A DNA stretch of 64,000 bases from Bradyrhizobium barranii subsp. barranii (GCF_017565645.3 NZ_CP086136.1:310001-374000), one strand, 5' to 3'; shown: positions 27,785 to 36,850, counted from the stretch's first letter. A program made the numbers and translations. Notes: generated by a model from the letters alone, not told the origin.

Positions 27785-28840
27785 TTACTGCGACACCGTC
27801 TGCACCACGCTCGTTATCGGACGCGCGCTCGACGTCGGCACCTTCAGGTCCTTCAGCAGCGCCTCGTCATATTCCGGCAGCGTCTGGAGCGTTGCCTTGG
27901 CCTTCATCTGCACGACCTTGTAGCCGCCAGCCTTCAGCCGCGCGAGCAGCGCCGGCATCGCTTCGCCGGTGTGCTTCTGGAAGTCGTGCATCAGGATGAT
28001 GCCCTTGCCGAGCTTGTCGAGCTTGGTCATCACGTTGTCGACGATCTTCTCCGGCGTGGCACCCTTCCTGAAGTCGAAGGAGTCGATGTCGGTCGAGAAC
28101 ATCGCGACATTGCGGGTGCCGAAATAGCTCACCATCGCCGGATTGTGCTGAAGCTGCGGGAAGCGGAAGAACGGCGCCGGGTTGGTGCCGAGCGCGAACC
28201 TCACCGCGCTGAAGCCCTTCTCGACCTCGTCCTTGACCTGTTGCTCCGTCATCTTCTTGCTGTTCAGGTTGACATGCGACCACGTGTGCGTGCCGACCGT
28301 GTGGCCCTGGGCCAGCACCTGGCGCAGGATTTCCGGATGATAGGTCGCGTGCTTGCCGACCGAGAAGAACAGACCCTTGGTGCATTCATCCCCGAGCGCC
28401 TTCAGGACCGCGGGCGTGTTGACCGGCCACGGGCCGTCGTCGAAGGTCAGCACGACCTCCTTGTCGGTGAGGAAGTCGAACTGCTTGAAATGCTCGAAGC
28501 CGAAGCCGGGTCCGCCGGTGGTGTCGATCTCGACCACGCGGGCAACGCCCAGCGCGTTCGGATTGGCGCAGGCCTGCTTCGGCTGCACCGGCATGGCCGG
28601 AGCGGGCGCAGGCGCCGCTGCCTGAGCAACTGCCGTCGGCCTGGCCCCGATCGCCGCGGTGGTCTCGACGTCATCCTTGGCGGCGAGCTTCGCCTGTGCC
28701 GGCAATTGATCGGCGGCACGGGCGGCCGTTGTTTTGGGGGCGCCCTGATCGGCGCGCGCGGAATAATAAAACCAACCGCCGACGGCGATCACGACCGCCG
28801 CAACTACACTGGCCAGCATCAGGCCCAACGCATTACGCAT
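27785..28840 (-). CDS. Polysaccharide deacetylase (NodB homology), membrane-anchored
   Basis: A 351-residue protein. An N-terminal membrane anchor (about 4-25, ALGLMLASVVAAVVIAVGGWFYY) and an Ala/Pro-rich linker precede a NodB/CE4 deacetylase domain. Motif 1 is VLTFDDGPWP (the two Asp), motif 2 GTHTWSH (metal His pair), and motif 3 FFRFP; a late GIILMHDFQKHT provides the last His. Such enzymes remove N-acetyl or other groups from cell-wall or secreted polysaccharides. The true substrate is unknown. The ATG at 28840 has GGAAAG upstream. It is a single gene, convergent with the broken secreted-protein gene. Confidence 0.92.
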   Translation of the reverse strand: MRNALGLMLASVVAAVVIAVGGWFYYSARADQGAPKTTAARAADQLPAQAKLAAKDDVETTAAIGARPTAVAQAAAPAPAPAMPVQPKQACANPNALGVARVVEIDTTGGPGFGFEHFKQFDFLTDKEVVLTFDDGPWPVNTPAVLKALGDECTKGLFFSVGKHATYHPEILRQVLAQGHTVGTHTWSHVNLNSKKMTEQQVKDEVEKGFSAVRFALGTNPAPFFRFPQLQHNPAMVSYFGTRNVAMFSTDIDSFDFRKGATPEKIVDNVMTKLDKLGKGIILMHDFQKHTGEAMPALLARLKAGGYKVVQMKAKATLQTLPEYDEALLKDLKVPTSSARPITSVVQTVSQ

Positions 28841-29093
28841 CGCTATTCTTTCCAATTGCGCAACCAACCCGGCGGAATCTCCCGCGCGACGAGCCATTAA
28901 TGCGAAGGAACAGTTAACGTGACACCAACACGACGGCGTTTGCGCCGGATTTTCAGCGAGGTGCGCCATGTGACGGAGGTCACAGATGGGCGGCCACCCG
29001 TGACCGTCATCACAGTGGAAACTGTTTTGCCGGAGCATCGTAGTTCCCACCAACAACGGGCCCCGCTTCCAGCGGCGCCCATGGGAGCTTCAA

Positions 29094-29402
29094 ATGACCA
29101 AGTCTTTTTCTGCCGAATCGCTGACGAGTAGGATCCGCGACACCAGCCTGGCTCTGGGCTTTGCCGCCATAGTCTCGATCGTCGCGACGACCGCGAGCTT
29201 CGCCTTCTCGGCCGAGGCGCAGCAGCAGTGCACCGGCGATGCCTTCCGCCTGTGCTCCTCGGAAATCCCCAACGTCCCGAAGATCACGGCGTGCATGATG
29301 AAGCATCGCTCCGACCTGAGCGCCGGCTGCCGCGCGGTGATGGACAAGGACCTCGCAAAGGGCGCCTCACGCAAGGTCGCTGACGCCCAGGACAAGCAGT
29401 AG
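29094..29402 (+). CDS. Secreted cysteine-rich mini-protein, copy 1
   Basis: A 102-residue protein with a signal sequence or membrane segment (about 18-42) followed by a compact domain with four cysteines spaced C-x7-C-x12-C-x11-C, starting at CTGDAFRLC. The pattern resembles the cysteine-rich GLG1-type repeat seen in eukaryotic Golgi proteins and in many small Bradyrhizobium exported proteins. Function is unknown. The start has GGGAGC about 7 bases upstream. A second gene with nearly the same Cys spacing lies 162 bases downstream. Confidence 0.75.
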   Translation: MTKSFSAESLTSRIRDTSLALGFAAIVSIVATTASFAFSAEAQQQCTGDAFRLCSSEIPNVPKITACMMKHRSDLSAGCRAVMDKDLAKGASRKVADAQDKQ

Positions 29403-29564
29403 GACAACGCGCAACGGCGATCGTTGTTGGCTCCCCTCGCGATGTGCCCCCGGCGTCAAGCCGGGGCCACGCGCGCCAGTCCCGCTCGGCAATAAAGCCG
29501 TTGCGGCCCCGGGATCGTCGCACTAGCTTCGCCCGCACTTCCTTGGGGTAAGAGGCATTACGCG

Positions 29565-29780
29565 ATGACCAGATTTCTTTTCATTGTTTCTTTGATTCTG
29601 TGCGCATCGAGCGCCTCAGCGCAACAGCAGCCTGGCCACGATGCCTGCGCGCGCGATGTGACGCGCTTCTGCCGTGCCGTGATGAATAATGGCGATGGCG
29701 CCGTGCTCGCTTGCCTCAAGCAGAACCGCACCCGCCTCAGCAAAGCCTGCGACAAGGTGCTGACGGATCACGGGCAGTAA
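29565..29780 (+). CDS. Secreted cysteine-rich mini-protein, copy 2
   Basis: A 71-residue protein with a clean signal peptide (MTRFLFIVSLILCASSASA) and four cysteines spaced C-x7-C-x13-C-x11-C, beginning CARDVTRFC. It is clearly a paralogue of the upstream mini-protein by spacing and by the DVTRFC/DAFRLC and DKVL/DKDL positions. GGGGTAAGAGG before the start serves as the Shine-Dalgarno. The likely location is the periplasm, with two disulfides. Function is unknown. Confidence 0.75.
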   Translation: MTRFLFIVSLILCASSASAQQQPGHDACARDVTRFCRAVMNNGDGAVLACLKQNRTRLSKACDKVLTDHGQ

Positions 29781-29790
29781 GACGTGCCGT

Positions 29791-29870
29791 CGCAGCCCGG
29801 ATGAGCGAAATCCGGGGTCTGCCCGCGCGGTGAGATCGTCCCGGATTGCGCTTCGCGCCATCCGGGCTAC
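29791..29870. repeat. Palindromic repeat, 'tagcccggatgg' type
   Basis: CGCAGCCCGGATGAGCGAAATCCGGG at 29791 is inverted in CCCGGATTGCGCTTCGCGCC ATCCGGGCTAC ending at 29870. It lies between the convergent mini-protein and MFS genes. Same family as 6345-6431. Confidence 0.82.
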
Positions 29871-29883
29871 CTTCCGAGAGAAT

Positions 29884-31557
29884 CTACGTGCTGCTTCCCG
29901 CCGCGCTCGCGACCACCGGCAGCACCTCGGCGCCGGCACGATCCGGCGTCTCTTCCTTCCAGCGCACCGAGCCGAATGGACGCTCCAGCATGCGGCGGAT
30001 CCGCACCGGATCGGGGCCGATGTGGAAATCGATCGCCTGCTGATGCAACGCGCGCTCGGACTGCGTCGAGCGGTTGCGCTGGCGCAAGTAATCGAGCCAG
30101 GTCGGACAGTGGTAGCGCTCGGTCCACAATTCGGGGTCGGCAATGTCGCGCGCGATCGACCAGCCATAGGCGCCGTTGCGCTGCCGGGAGAGCTGCACGT
30201 CCTGCATTACATTGTGGAAGGCGCGCGCGTTTTCCTGGCTCACCCTGTATTCGATCTCGACCACCAGCGGCCCGCTGCGCGCCGTGAGCGACAGTTTGAC
30301 TTCCGGATCGGCGAGCACGTCCGCGTCCTCGTTGCGGGCGCCGACGCGCGGCATCGCCAGCCAAATGCCCAGCACCGGCGAGACCAGCATCAGGCTGGCG
30401 GCCGTCAGCAGCGCGACCTCGACGCCGGCATAATCGGTGAGATGGCCCCAGCCCCAGGCGCCGATCGCGATGCCGCCGGATATCGAGGCCTGGAACGCCG
30501 CGAGCGAACGGCCCGCGACCCAGCGCGGCGCCGAGAGCTGCACGCCGATGTTGAACAGCGCGACGGCCGCCATCCAGACCGCACCGGCGAGCACAAGCGC
30601 CGCTGCCGTCAACACCGGCTCCGTGCTCACGGCAAGCGCGGCCATCGCAAATGCCATCGAGATGGTGCAGGCGCGGATCGCGGCCTCGCCGCTCATGCGC
30701 TTGCGCAATTCATGGATGTTGAGCGCACCGACGACGGCGCCCATGCCGAAGGCACCCAGCATGATGCCGTAGGTCTGCGCGCCGCCATGCAGCAGGTCGC
30801 GCGCGATCAGCGGCATCAGCGCCATGATGGCACCGCCGATCAGGCCCATCACCAGCGTGCGCAACAGCACGATCTTGATCGGCGGCGAATTGGTGATGTA
30901 GCGGAAGCCCGAGACCATCGCGCGGTTGAGCTTCTCCCGCGGCAGGCGCGAGGGCTCGGTGTTGCGCCGCCAGAGCAGCAGCACCACCAGCAGCGGTAGA
31001 TAGAGGATCGCGTTGCAGGCAAAGGCGGCCACCGCGCCGAGCGAGGCGACGATGACGCCGCCGACCGCGGGACCGAAGCTGCGTGCAATATTGTAGCTGA
31101 TGCCGTTCAGTGCGACGGCTGACGGCAGTGATTCGGGCGGCACCTGCTCGCTGACCGAGGATTGCCACGCCGGCCCGAACAGCGCATTGCCGCTGCCCAC
31201 CACGAAGCAGAAGACGAGCAGCGTTTCCGGGGTGATCAGCTTGAGCCAGGCCAGCACCGTCAGCGCAGTCGCGCCGATCAGCGCGATCGCGAGCGAAATC
31301 AAGGTCACGATGCGCCGGTCATACATGTCGGCGATGGCGCCGGCCGGCATCGAGATCAGCATGATCGGCAGCATCAGCGCCACCTTGTCGGCCGAGGCCG
31401 CCATCTGCGTCATCGCCCAGGCCGCGCCCACGCCCTGGATCAAGAGGCCAAGATTGGAGAGCAGGCTGGCGAGCCAGATGCGCCGGAACACGGTGTACCG
31501 CAGGGGTGCGGCGATGCCGTCGCCGGCGAATTTCTGACGGTTCGGCTGCTCGGTCAT
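29884..31557 (-). CDS. MFS transporter (EntS/MFS_3-like) with C-terminal soluble domain
   Basis: A protein of about 557 residues. The first 405 form an MFS_3-type carrier (NLGLLIQGVGAAWAMTQM, AGAIADMYDRRIV, GPAWQSSVSEQV), related to the enterobactin exporter EntS and to drug efflux proteins. The last 150 residues are soluble and look like an ABM/monooxygenase-type ferredoxin fold (PLVVEIEYRVSQENARAFHNVMQDVQLSRQR, then DYLRQRNRSTQSE). Export of a small molecule is inferred; the attached domain may bind it. An ATG four codons further upstream (31569) is also possible, and AAGGGG overlaps the region. Confidence 0.87.
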   Translation of the reverse strand: MTEQPNRQKFAGDGIAAPLRYTVFRRIWLASLLSNLGLLIQGVGAAWAMTQMAASADKVALMLPIMLISMPAGAIADMYDRRIVTLISLAIALIGATALTVLAWLKLITPETLLVFCFVVGSGNALFGPAWQSSVSEQVPPESLPSAVALNGISYNIARSFGPAVGGVIVASLGAVAAFACNAILYLPLLVVLLLWRRNTEPSRLPREKLNRAMVSGFRYITNSPPIKIVLLRTLVMGLIGGAIMALMPLIARDLLHGGAQTYGIMLGAFGMGAVVGALNIHELRKRMSGEAAIRACTISMAFAMAALAVSTEPVLTAAALVLAGAVWMAAVALFNIGVQLSAPRWVAGRSLAAFQASISGGIAIGAWGWGHLTDYAGVEVALLTAASLMLVSPVLGIWLAMPRVGARNEDADVLADPEVKLSLTARSGPLVVEIEYRVSQENARAFHNVMQDVQLSRQRNGAYGWSIARDIADPELWTERYHCPTWLDYLRQRNRSTQSERALHQQAIDFHIGPDPVRIRRMLERPFGSVRWKEETPDRAGAEVLPVVASAAGSST

Positions 31558-31705
31558 ATCCCCTTCCATATGGGCTGGCAGAAGTGGTCTTGGAATGGTC
31601 TTTGGGTGATTCCGGCAGGTTCAGTGATGCCTGCGAAAGTCCTTCGCTGTCCAGTGGTTAGGCCGGTATAAGCGGTCCAAAGACGTGGTTTTTCCGGAGA
31701 AACAT

Positions 31706-33076
31706 ATGAAGCTGTCGCGACGGTCGATCCTGCTGGGGGCAGGCAGCTTGCCTTTCGCGGTTGCGAGCTTGCGGACAGGCGCGCTGGCGCAGACCGCGCC
31801 CACGGCTCAGAATGCCGAGGTGCCGCCGATCCTGTTCGTCCACGGCAATGGTGAATACGACGCGGTCTGGATGACGACGCTTTGGCGGATGGAATCCAAC
31901 GGCGTCGCGCGCGATCGCATGATGGCGATCAATTTCACGGATCCGCTGGCGCGCAGCGACGACAAGGTCGAGCAGGCGGGCCGCTCCTCGACCGGGGACC
32001 AGCGCCGCGAGCTCGGGGCGGCCATCGCGGAATTGAAGCGCCGCACCGGCGCGGCCCGCGTGGCGCTGGTCGGCAGTTCGCGCGGTGGCTACGCCATTCG
32101 CAACGTCATCAGGAACGGCGGTGCCGGCGATGTCAGCCATGCCGTGCTGTGCGGCACGCCCAATCACGGCGTGTTCGCGACCGACGACCAGCCGAACAAC
32201 GAATTCAATGGTCGCGGTACATTTCTGCGCGGCCGGAATGAGGGCGAGAGCGAGGTGACGCCGGGCACGGCCTTCCTCACCCTGCGCAGCGATGGCATGG
32301 ACAAGTACGCGCAAGCCGACGGCCGCTTCATCGGCAAGCCCGGCACGCCGACCGGCGTTACCGTCGAAGGGCCGGAGTTGACGGGCGCCACCAATCTCGT
32401 GCTCGTCGCGCTCGACCATCGCGAAGTGGCGTTTCACCCGCGTGCCTTCCGCGAGATCTACAAATTCATTGCCGGCCGCGAGCCCGCGCGCATCGCAATT
32501 GTGCCGGAGCAGAGCGTCAGGTTGAGCGGCCTTGTGACCGGTACGCCAGGCGGCGTGTCGACCAATCGCCCGGTGGCGGGTGCAACCGTCGATGTCTTCC
32601 GCGTCGATCCTGATACCGGGGAGCGCAAAGGCGGCGCGGTGCACAGCGCGAAGACCGGCGCCGACGGCCGCTGGGGTCCGGCGCAGGTCGAGCCTTCCTG
32701 GTTCCTCGAATTCGCCCTGACGTCGCCGGACGCGCCGACGACGCATATCTACCGCACGCCGTTCGCGCGCTCGTCCGATATCGTGCATCTGCGTGCCGCG
32801 CGCCCGCTCGGGCCGGCGGACAAGGATGCCGGCGCCGTCGTGATCATGTCGCGACCGCGCGGCTATCTCGGCCTGCCGCGGGACGTGGTGCTGCTCGACG
32901 GCAAGGAGCCGGCCGACGTCAAGCCGGGTGTGCCCACGGATTCGGCAGCAACCTTGCGGCTCCCGGCCGCGGAGGCCGGGCGTAACATCGTGGCCCAGTT
33001 CGGCGAAGAACGAATTGTGGCGCGCGCCTGGCCCGCCTCCGAGAACAGGATTGCGATTGCCGAGCTGACTTACTAG
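31706..33076 (+). CDS. Tat-exported alpha/beta hydrolase, AFL-lipase-like
   Basis: A 456-residue protein. The twin-arginine signal LSRRSILLGAGSLPFA with cleavage near ALAQTA directs folded export. The hydrolase domain (about 40-260) opens with ILFVHGNGEYDAVW and has the nucleophile elbow VGSSRGGY. From about 270 a beta-rich region (RLSGLVTGTPGG...VAGATVDVFRVDPDTGERKG) resembles the C-terminal domain of Archaeoglobus AFL-type lipases; that similarity is from memory and should be tested. Substrate: probably a lipid or polyester. GGAGA precedes ATG 31706. A P450 gene follows 34 bases later. Confidence 0.8.
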   Translation: MKLSRRSILLGAGSLPFAVASLRTGALAQTAPTAQNAEVPPILFVHGNGEYDAVWMTTLWRMESNGVARDRMMAINFTDPLARSDDKVEQAGRSSTGDQRRELGAAIAELKRRTGAARVALVGSSRGGYAIRNVIRNGGAGDVSHAVLCGTPNHGVFATDDQPNNEFNGRGTFLRGRNEGESEVTPGTAFLTLRSDGMDKYAQADGRFIGKPGTPTGVTVEGPELTGATNLVLVALDHREVAFHPRAFREIYKFIAGREPARIAIVPEQSVRLSGLVTGTPGGVSTNRPVAGATVDVFRVDPDTGERKGGAVHSAKTGADGRWGPAQVEPSWFLEFALTSPDAPTTHIYRTPFARSSDIVHLRAARPLGPADKDAGAVVIMSRPRGYLGLPRDVVLLDGKEPADVKPGVPTDSAATLRLPAAEAGRNIVAQFGEERIVARAWPASENRIAIAELTY

Positions 33077-33110
33077 CTATTGGCTTGGGTCACATCTGCG
33101 GGAGAGAGCC

Positions 33111-34478
33111 ATGAACATCGCCAGTGTGCGTCGGCCCATCATCCCTCCGACCCCGCCGCGTGCGCCCGACGACATGTCGTTTCTCGGCCGGGTCGCGGTC
33201 CTCAAGCAGAACATGATCGCGACCTGGGGGCAGCGTGCCTACGAAGAAGAGGTCATCAAGGGCCGCTTTTTCCTCCACAACAGCTTCATTCTGAATCAGC
33301 CGAATGCAATTCGGCATGTCCTGCTCAGCAATTATGAAAACTACACGCGCACGCCGGCGGGGATCCGTATGCTGCGTCCGGTGCTCGGCGAAGGAGTTCT
33401 GATCGCGGAAGGCCACGCCTGGGCGCATCAGCGCCGTACGCTCGCGCCGGCCTTCACGCCGCGTGCGACTGCAAATCTCGTCCCGCATATGACCGCGGTG
33501 CTCGACGAGACCATCGCAAAGCTCGATGCGCGAACAAGCGAGCCGGTCGATCTGCGCGAGACGATGCAGCGTATGACGCTGGAGATCGCCGGGCGCACGA
33601 TGTTCTCGTTCGGCATGGACCGTCACGGCCCGACCTTGCGCAACTTCGTCATGGAATACGGCGCGCGGCTGGGGCGGCCCTATTTCCTCGACATGCTGCT
33701 GCCGGTGTCCTGGCCGGCCCCGATGGATTTTGCCCGCGCCCGCTTCCGCAAACGCTGGACCGAGTTCGTCGCGATGCTGATCGCCGAGCGGCGCACGATG
33801 GGCAAGAAGGACGGCGCGCCGCCGCGCGACCTGTTCGATCTCATGGACGCGGCGCGCGATCCCGAAACCGGCAAGGGCTTTTCGGACGCGCAACTCGTCG
33901 ACGAGGTCGCGACCATGATCCTGGCGGGTCACGAGACCACGGCGACGGCGCTGTTCTGGGCGCTCTATCTGCTCGCGCTCGATCCGGAGACGCAGGAGGA
34001 AGTTGCCTCCGAGACGCATGGTGAGCATCTCGACAGCATGGCCGACATCGATCGCCAGAAGTTCACCCGTGCGGTGATCGAGGAGACCATGCGGCTCTAT
34101 CCGCCGGCCTTCCTGGTCGCGCGCGCCGCGCGCGAGAAGGACAATGCGGCCGGTGTCGAGATCGGCAAGGGCGACATCATCATGATCGCGCCCTGGCTGC
34201 TGCACCGGCATGAGAAGCTGTGGGATCAGCCGAACGCCTTCATCCCAAAACGGTTCATGTCGAAGGAGGCGCCCGACCGTTTCGCTTACCTGCCGTTCGG
34301 CGCGGGTCCGCGCGTCTGCATCGGTGCGCCATTCGCGCAAGCCGAATCCGTGCTGGCGCTGGCCCGGTTGATCGGCGCGTTCCGTATCGAGCTTGCCGAC
34401 AGGGTTCCGGTGATCCCGCTCGGCGTCGTGACGACCCAGCCGGACCACTCACCTTTGTTCCGCATCACGCGTCGGTGA
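33111..34478 (+). CDS. Cytochrome P450
   Basis: A 455-residue cytosolic heme monooxygenase. The I-helix oxygen-binding motif is LAGHETTATALFW, the K-helix ExxR is in IEETMRLYPPAF, and the heme ligand Cys403 lies in LPFGAGPRVCIG. The N-terminus lacks a membrane anchor. The sequence looks closer to CYP102/CYP4-like fatty-acid hydroxylases than to the camphor type, but the substrate is unknown, and no ferredoxin or reductase gene is nearby. It lies between a secreted lipase-like gene (34-base gap) and an adenylate cyclase gene (51-base gap), suggesting one transcript. Confidence 0.94.
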   Translation: MNIASVRRPIIPPTPPRAPDDMSFLGRVAVLKQNMIATWGQRAYEEEVIKGRFFLHNSFILNQPNAIRHVLLSNYENYTRTPAGIRMLRPVLGEGVLIAEGHAWAHQRRTLAPAFTPRATANLVPHMTAVLDETIAKLDARTSEPVDLRETMQRMTLEIAGRTMFSFGMDRHGPTLRNFVMEYGARLGRPYFLDMLLPVSWPAPMDFARARFRKRWTEFVAMLIAERRTMGKKDGAPPRDLFDLMDAARDPETGKGFSDAQLVDEVATMILAGHETTATALFWALYLLALDPETQEEVASETHGEHLDSMADIDRQKFTRAVIEETMRLYPPAFLVARAAREKDNAAGVEIGKGDIIMIAPWLLHRHEKLWDQPNAFIPKRFMSKEAPDRFAYLPFGAGPRVCIGAPFAQAESVLALARLIGAFRIELADRVPVIPLGVVTTQPDHSPLFRITRR

Positions 34479-34529
34479 CAGATATTCGTCTGCCCGATGG
34501 CGCGATCCACCCCAGATAGAGCCTCCGCC

Positions 34530-35939
34530 ATGAGCGACATCCAGGCCCAGTTTTCCGTTCTGAAACAGACCGCCGATGCCAAGGTGGTCGACGCGATCGC
34601 GCGCCTCATCGAGGACGGCGAGGATCACGAGCTCAACCGCGTCAATGTCCTCGATTTCTCCAGGCAGCATGGCCTCGACGAAGAGCACACGATCTCCACC
34701 TTCCTGCATTCGGCGCGGCTCGGACTGTTCGATCTCGGCTGGAACGTGCTCTGTCCGGGCTGCGGCGGCGTGCTGGGCGCCCATTCGACGCTGAAGGCGC
34801 TCAAGCCGGACGATTATCACTGCGCGCTCTGCGCCTGCGGCTACAAGGCGTCGGTCGACGATCAGGTCGAGGTCTCCTTCACCGTCAATCCGCGCGTGCG
34901 GCGCATCGCAGCGCACGATCCCGATACGCTTCCGGTGTGGGAATATTTCAAGCAGGTGTTCTGGAGTTCCGGCGTCGACTTCAACAAGGAATCCTTCGCG
35001 ACGCTCGCCAACGAGGTGACGCTCGATACGCTCGAGCTTCCGGCAGGCGAGAAGGCGACCATGTCGCTGCAACTGCCGGGCGACTTCATCATCATCTTCG
35101 AGCCGGTGACGCACGCCGCCCATTTCATCGACGTTCAGGGCGAGCCGACCAAGGAGCGCCAGCAGTTCGCGATCATGTACAACAAGGTGCAGGCTCCGAC
35201 GGGGACGACGACCATGCGGCCGGGGCCGCTGCGGCTGTCGCTGGAGAACCAGGCCGGCGTGCGCGTGTTGCCGTCGGTGTTCATCGCGGCCGAGGCGCTC
35301 CATCATCTCATAGGCAAGCGCAAGCCGTTCCTCACCGCCAAGCGCATGCTGTCGAACCAGACGTTTCGCGATGTCTTCAAGGCGGACAATCTCAGCCTCG
35401 ACCAGCGGCTCCAGATCACGTCGCTGACATTCCTGTTCACCGATTTGAAGGGCTCGACCGCGCTCTACGAGCGCGTCGGCGATCTCGCCGCCTTCGATCT
35501 CGTGCGCGCGCATTTCCATGCGCTGCTCGAGATCATCTCCTCCGAGAAGGGCGCGGTGGTGAAGACGATCGGCGACGCCGTGATGGCGACCTTCGTCCGC
35601 CCCGAGCACGCCATCGTCGCGGGCCTGCGGATGCGGGCCGCGATGGACGAGCTCAACAGGCAGCGCGGCACCGACGATCTCATCGTCAAGATCGGCATCC
35701 ATGAAGGCCCGTGTCTTGCGGTGATGCTCAACGAACGCCAGGATTATTTCGGCCAGACCGTCAACATCGCCGCTCGCGTCCAGAGCCTGTCGACGGCGCG
35801 GGAGATCCACATCACGGGCCCCGTGCTCGATGCGCCCGCAGTCGCCGAGGTTCTCGAGCAACGCGCGATCAAGCCGATCCAGAAGCAGGCGGCCCTGCGC
35901 GGCATCGCCGACAAGATGGTGGTGTACGAGATACCGTGA
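34530..35939 (+). CDS. Class III adenylate/guanylate cyclase with DUF5939 zinc-ribbon N-terminus
   Basis: A 469-residue protein. The N-terminal part (about 1-290) carries a zinc-ribbon-like cysteine set, C75-x2-C78 and C98-x2-C101-x-C103, within a DUF5939-type region, followed by beta-rich sequence. The cyclase domain (about 300-465) has FLFTDLKGST and VKTIGDAVMATF metal sites, with the transition-state motif DYFGQTVNIAARVQ. Lys before TIGD and Asp in QDYFG favour ATP as substrate. No membrane segment is present. An ATG 11 codons upstream is an alternative start. It is the last gene of the lipase-P450 run. Confidence 0.88.
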   Translation: MSDIQAQFSVLKQTADAKVVDAIARLIEDGEDHELNRVNVLDFSRQHGLDEEHTISTFLHSARLGLFDLGWNVLCPGCGGVLGAHSTLKALKPDDYHCALCACGYKASVDDQVEVSFTVNPRVRRIAAHDPDTLPVWEYFKQVFWSSGVDFNKESFATLANEVTLDTLELPAGEKATMSLQLPGDFIIIFEPVTHAAHFIDVQGEPTKERQQFAIMYNKVQAPTGTTTMRPGPLRLSLENQAGVRVLPSVFIAAEALHHLIGKRKPFLTAKRMLSNQTFRDVFKADNLSLDQRLQITSLTFLFTDLKGSTALYERVGDLAAFDLVRAHFHALLEIISSEKGAVVKTIGDAVMATFVRPEHAIVAGLRMRAAMDELNRQRGTDDLIVKIGIHEGPCLAVMLNERQDYFGQTVNIAARVQSLSTAREIHITGPVLDAPAVAEVLEQRAIKPIQKQAALRGIADKMVVYEIP

Positions 35940-35954
35940 GGACGGCACTCTCGA

Positions 35955-36036
35955 TCATTGCGAGCGTAGCGAGCATCCAGAGTCTTTCCAGTGAAGCAGT
36001 CTGGATCGCTTCGCTGCGCTCGCAACGACGATGTGG
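35955..36036. repeat. Palindromic repeat, 'cattgcgagcg' type
   Basis: ATCATTGCGAGCGTAGCGAGC and GCTGCGCTCGCAACGACGAT are inverted copies around atccagagtc / gtctggat. It lies downstream of the cyclase, and no gene lies between it and terB. Copies at 59137-59223 and 62291-62412. Confidence 0.8.
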
Positions 36037-36062
36037 GGACAGGTGCGTGCCACACCCTCTGT

Positions 36063-36144
36063 CGTCATGCCCGGGCTAGTCCCGGGCATCCACGTCTTTC
36101 TTCGCTGTGGCGCGTGGATGGCCGGGACTAGCCCGGCCATGACG
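36063..36144. repeat. Palindromic repeat, 'cgtcatgcccggg' type
   Basis: CGTCATGCCCGGGCTAGTCC and GGGACTAGCCCGGCCATGACG are near-perfect inverted arms enclosing ccacgtc...gcgtgg. It sits directly after another repeat type, so the 340-base gap before terB is mostly two adjacent palindromes; the last 130 bases hold the terB promoter region. Confidence 0.85.
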
Positions 36145-36279
36145 GTAACCAGCTCGTCCAGGTTGCCGAAAGGTAATGCCCGCGCGGAGCTGACGCACGT
36201 TGCGGCGGTTGGGTTTCCCGCTCATATAATGCTGGTGGCGGCCGCACTCCCGCGGCTTCATCGTTTTTGGTAGGATCCT

Positions 36280-36768
36280 ATGCTCGACGGCCTGCGCCAA
36301 TTCATCGCTGACATTGTGGCTCCTCATGCCGCGGATCGTGCTTTCGGCGATGGCGATTACCGGCTTGCGGCCACCGCGCTGCTGGTTCACGTGGTCTCGC
36401 TGGACGGTCAGCCGACGGCGACCGAGCAGCGCAAGCTGCACAGCCTGATCGAAAGTCACTTCGGGCTGGATCGCGGTACCGCCGACCGCCTGATCGCGGA
36501 CGCTACCCAGGTCGAGGGCGAGGCCGTCGACCTCTATCACTTCACCAGTGTCATTATGCGCTCGCTCGACGAAGAGGGCCGCAAGCGCATCGTCCAGATG
36601 ATGTGGGAGCTGGTCTATGCCGATGGCCAGGTGTCCGAGTTCGAGGACAACGTCGTCTGGCGCGCCTCCGACCTGCTCGGGATCGCCCAGCGCGACCGGA
36701 TCGACCTCAAGCATGCGGTCGCAAATCGCGCCGGTGGTCAGGTCAAGGACGGTGCCGTCGGGGGTTGA
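36280..36768 (+). CDS. TerB family (tellurite-resistance-like) protein
   Basis: A 162-residue soluble all-helical protein of the TerB/TerB-like family. Typical features are LAATALLVHVVSLDGQPTATEQRKLHSLI and a second half-repeat MMWELVYADGQVSEFEDNVVWR; acidic residues in both helix pairs can bind metal ions. In this stand-alone form the role is unknown and need not involve tellurite. TAGGATCCT precedes the ATG. No other ter gene is nearby. Confidence 0.9.
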   Translation: MLDGLRQFIADIVAPHAADRAFGDGDYRLAATALLVHVVSLDGQPTATEQRKLHSLIESHFGLDRGTADRLIADATQVEGEAVDLYHFTSVIMRSLDEEGRKRIVQMMWELVYADGQVSEFEDNVVWRASDLLGIAQRDRIDLKHAVANRAGGQVKDGAVGG

Positions 36769-36850
36769 GCCGTCTCGACGCGGTATTATCGGCGGTTGTG
36801 CTGACCACATGACGAAACTTTAATATACTCCCGTCGGCCAGCCCGGCCCC

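Noticed and set aside
30050..30999. Plus-strand frame opposite the MFS exporter
   Set aside because: No domain, His/Arg-rich shadow.
35940..36279. CRISPR array suggested by repeated short motifs
   Set aside because: The repeats are two inverted palindromes, not regularly spaced direct repeats.
36280..36768. Tellurite resistance operon
   Set aside because: Only a single TerB-like gene is present, with no terC/D/Z partners.
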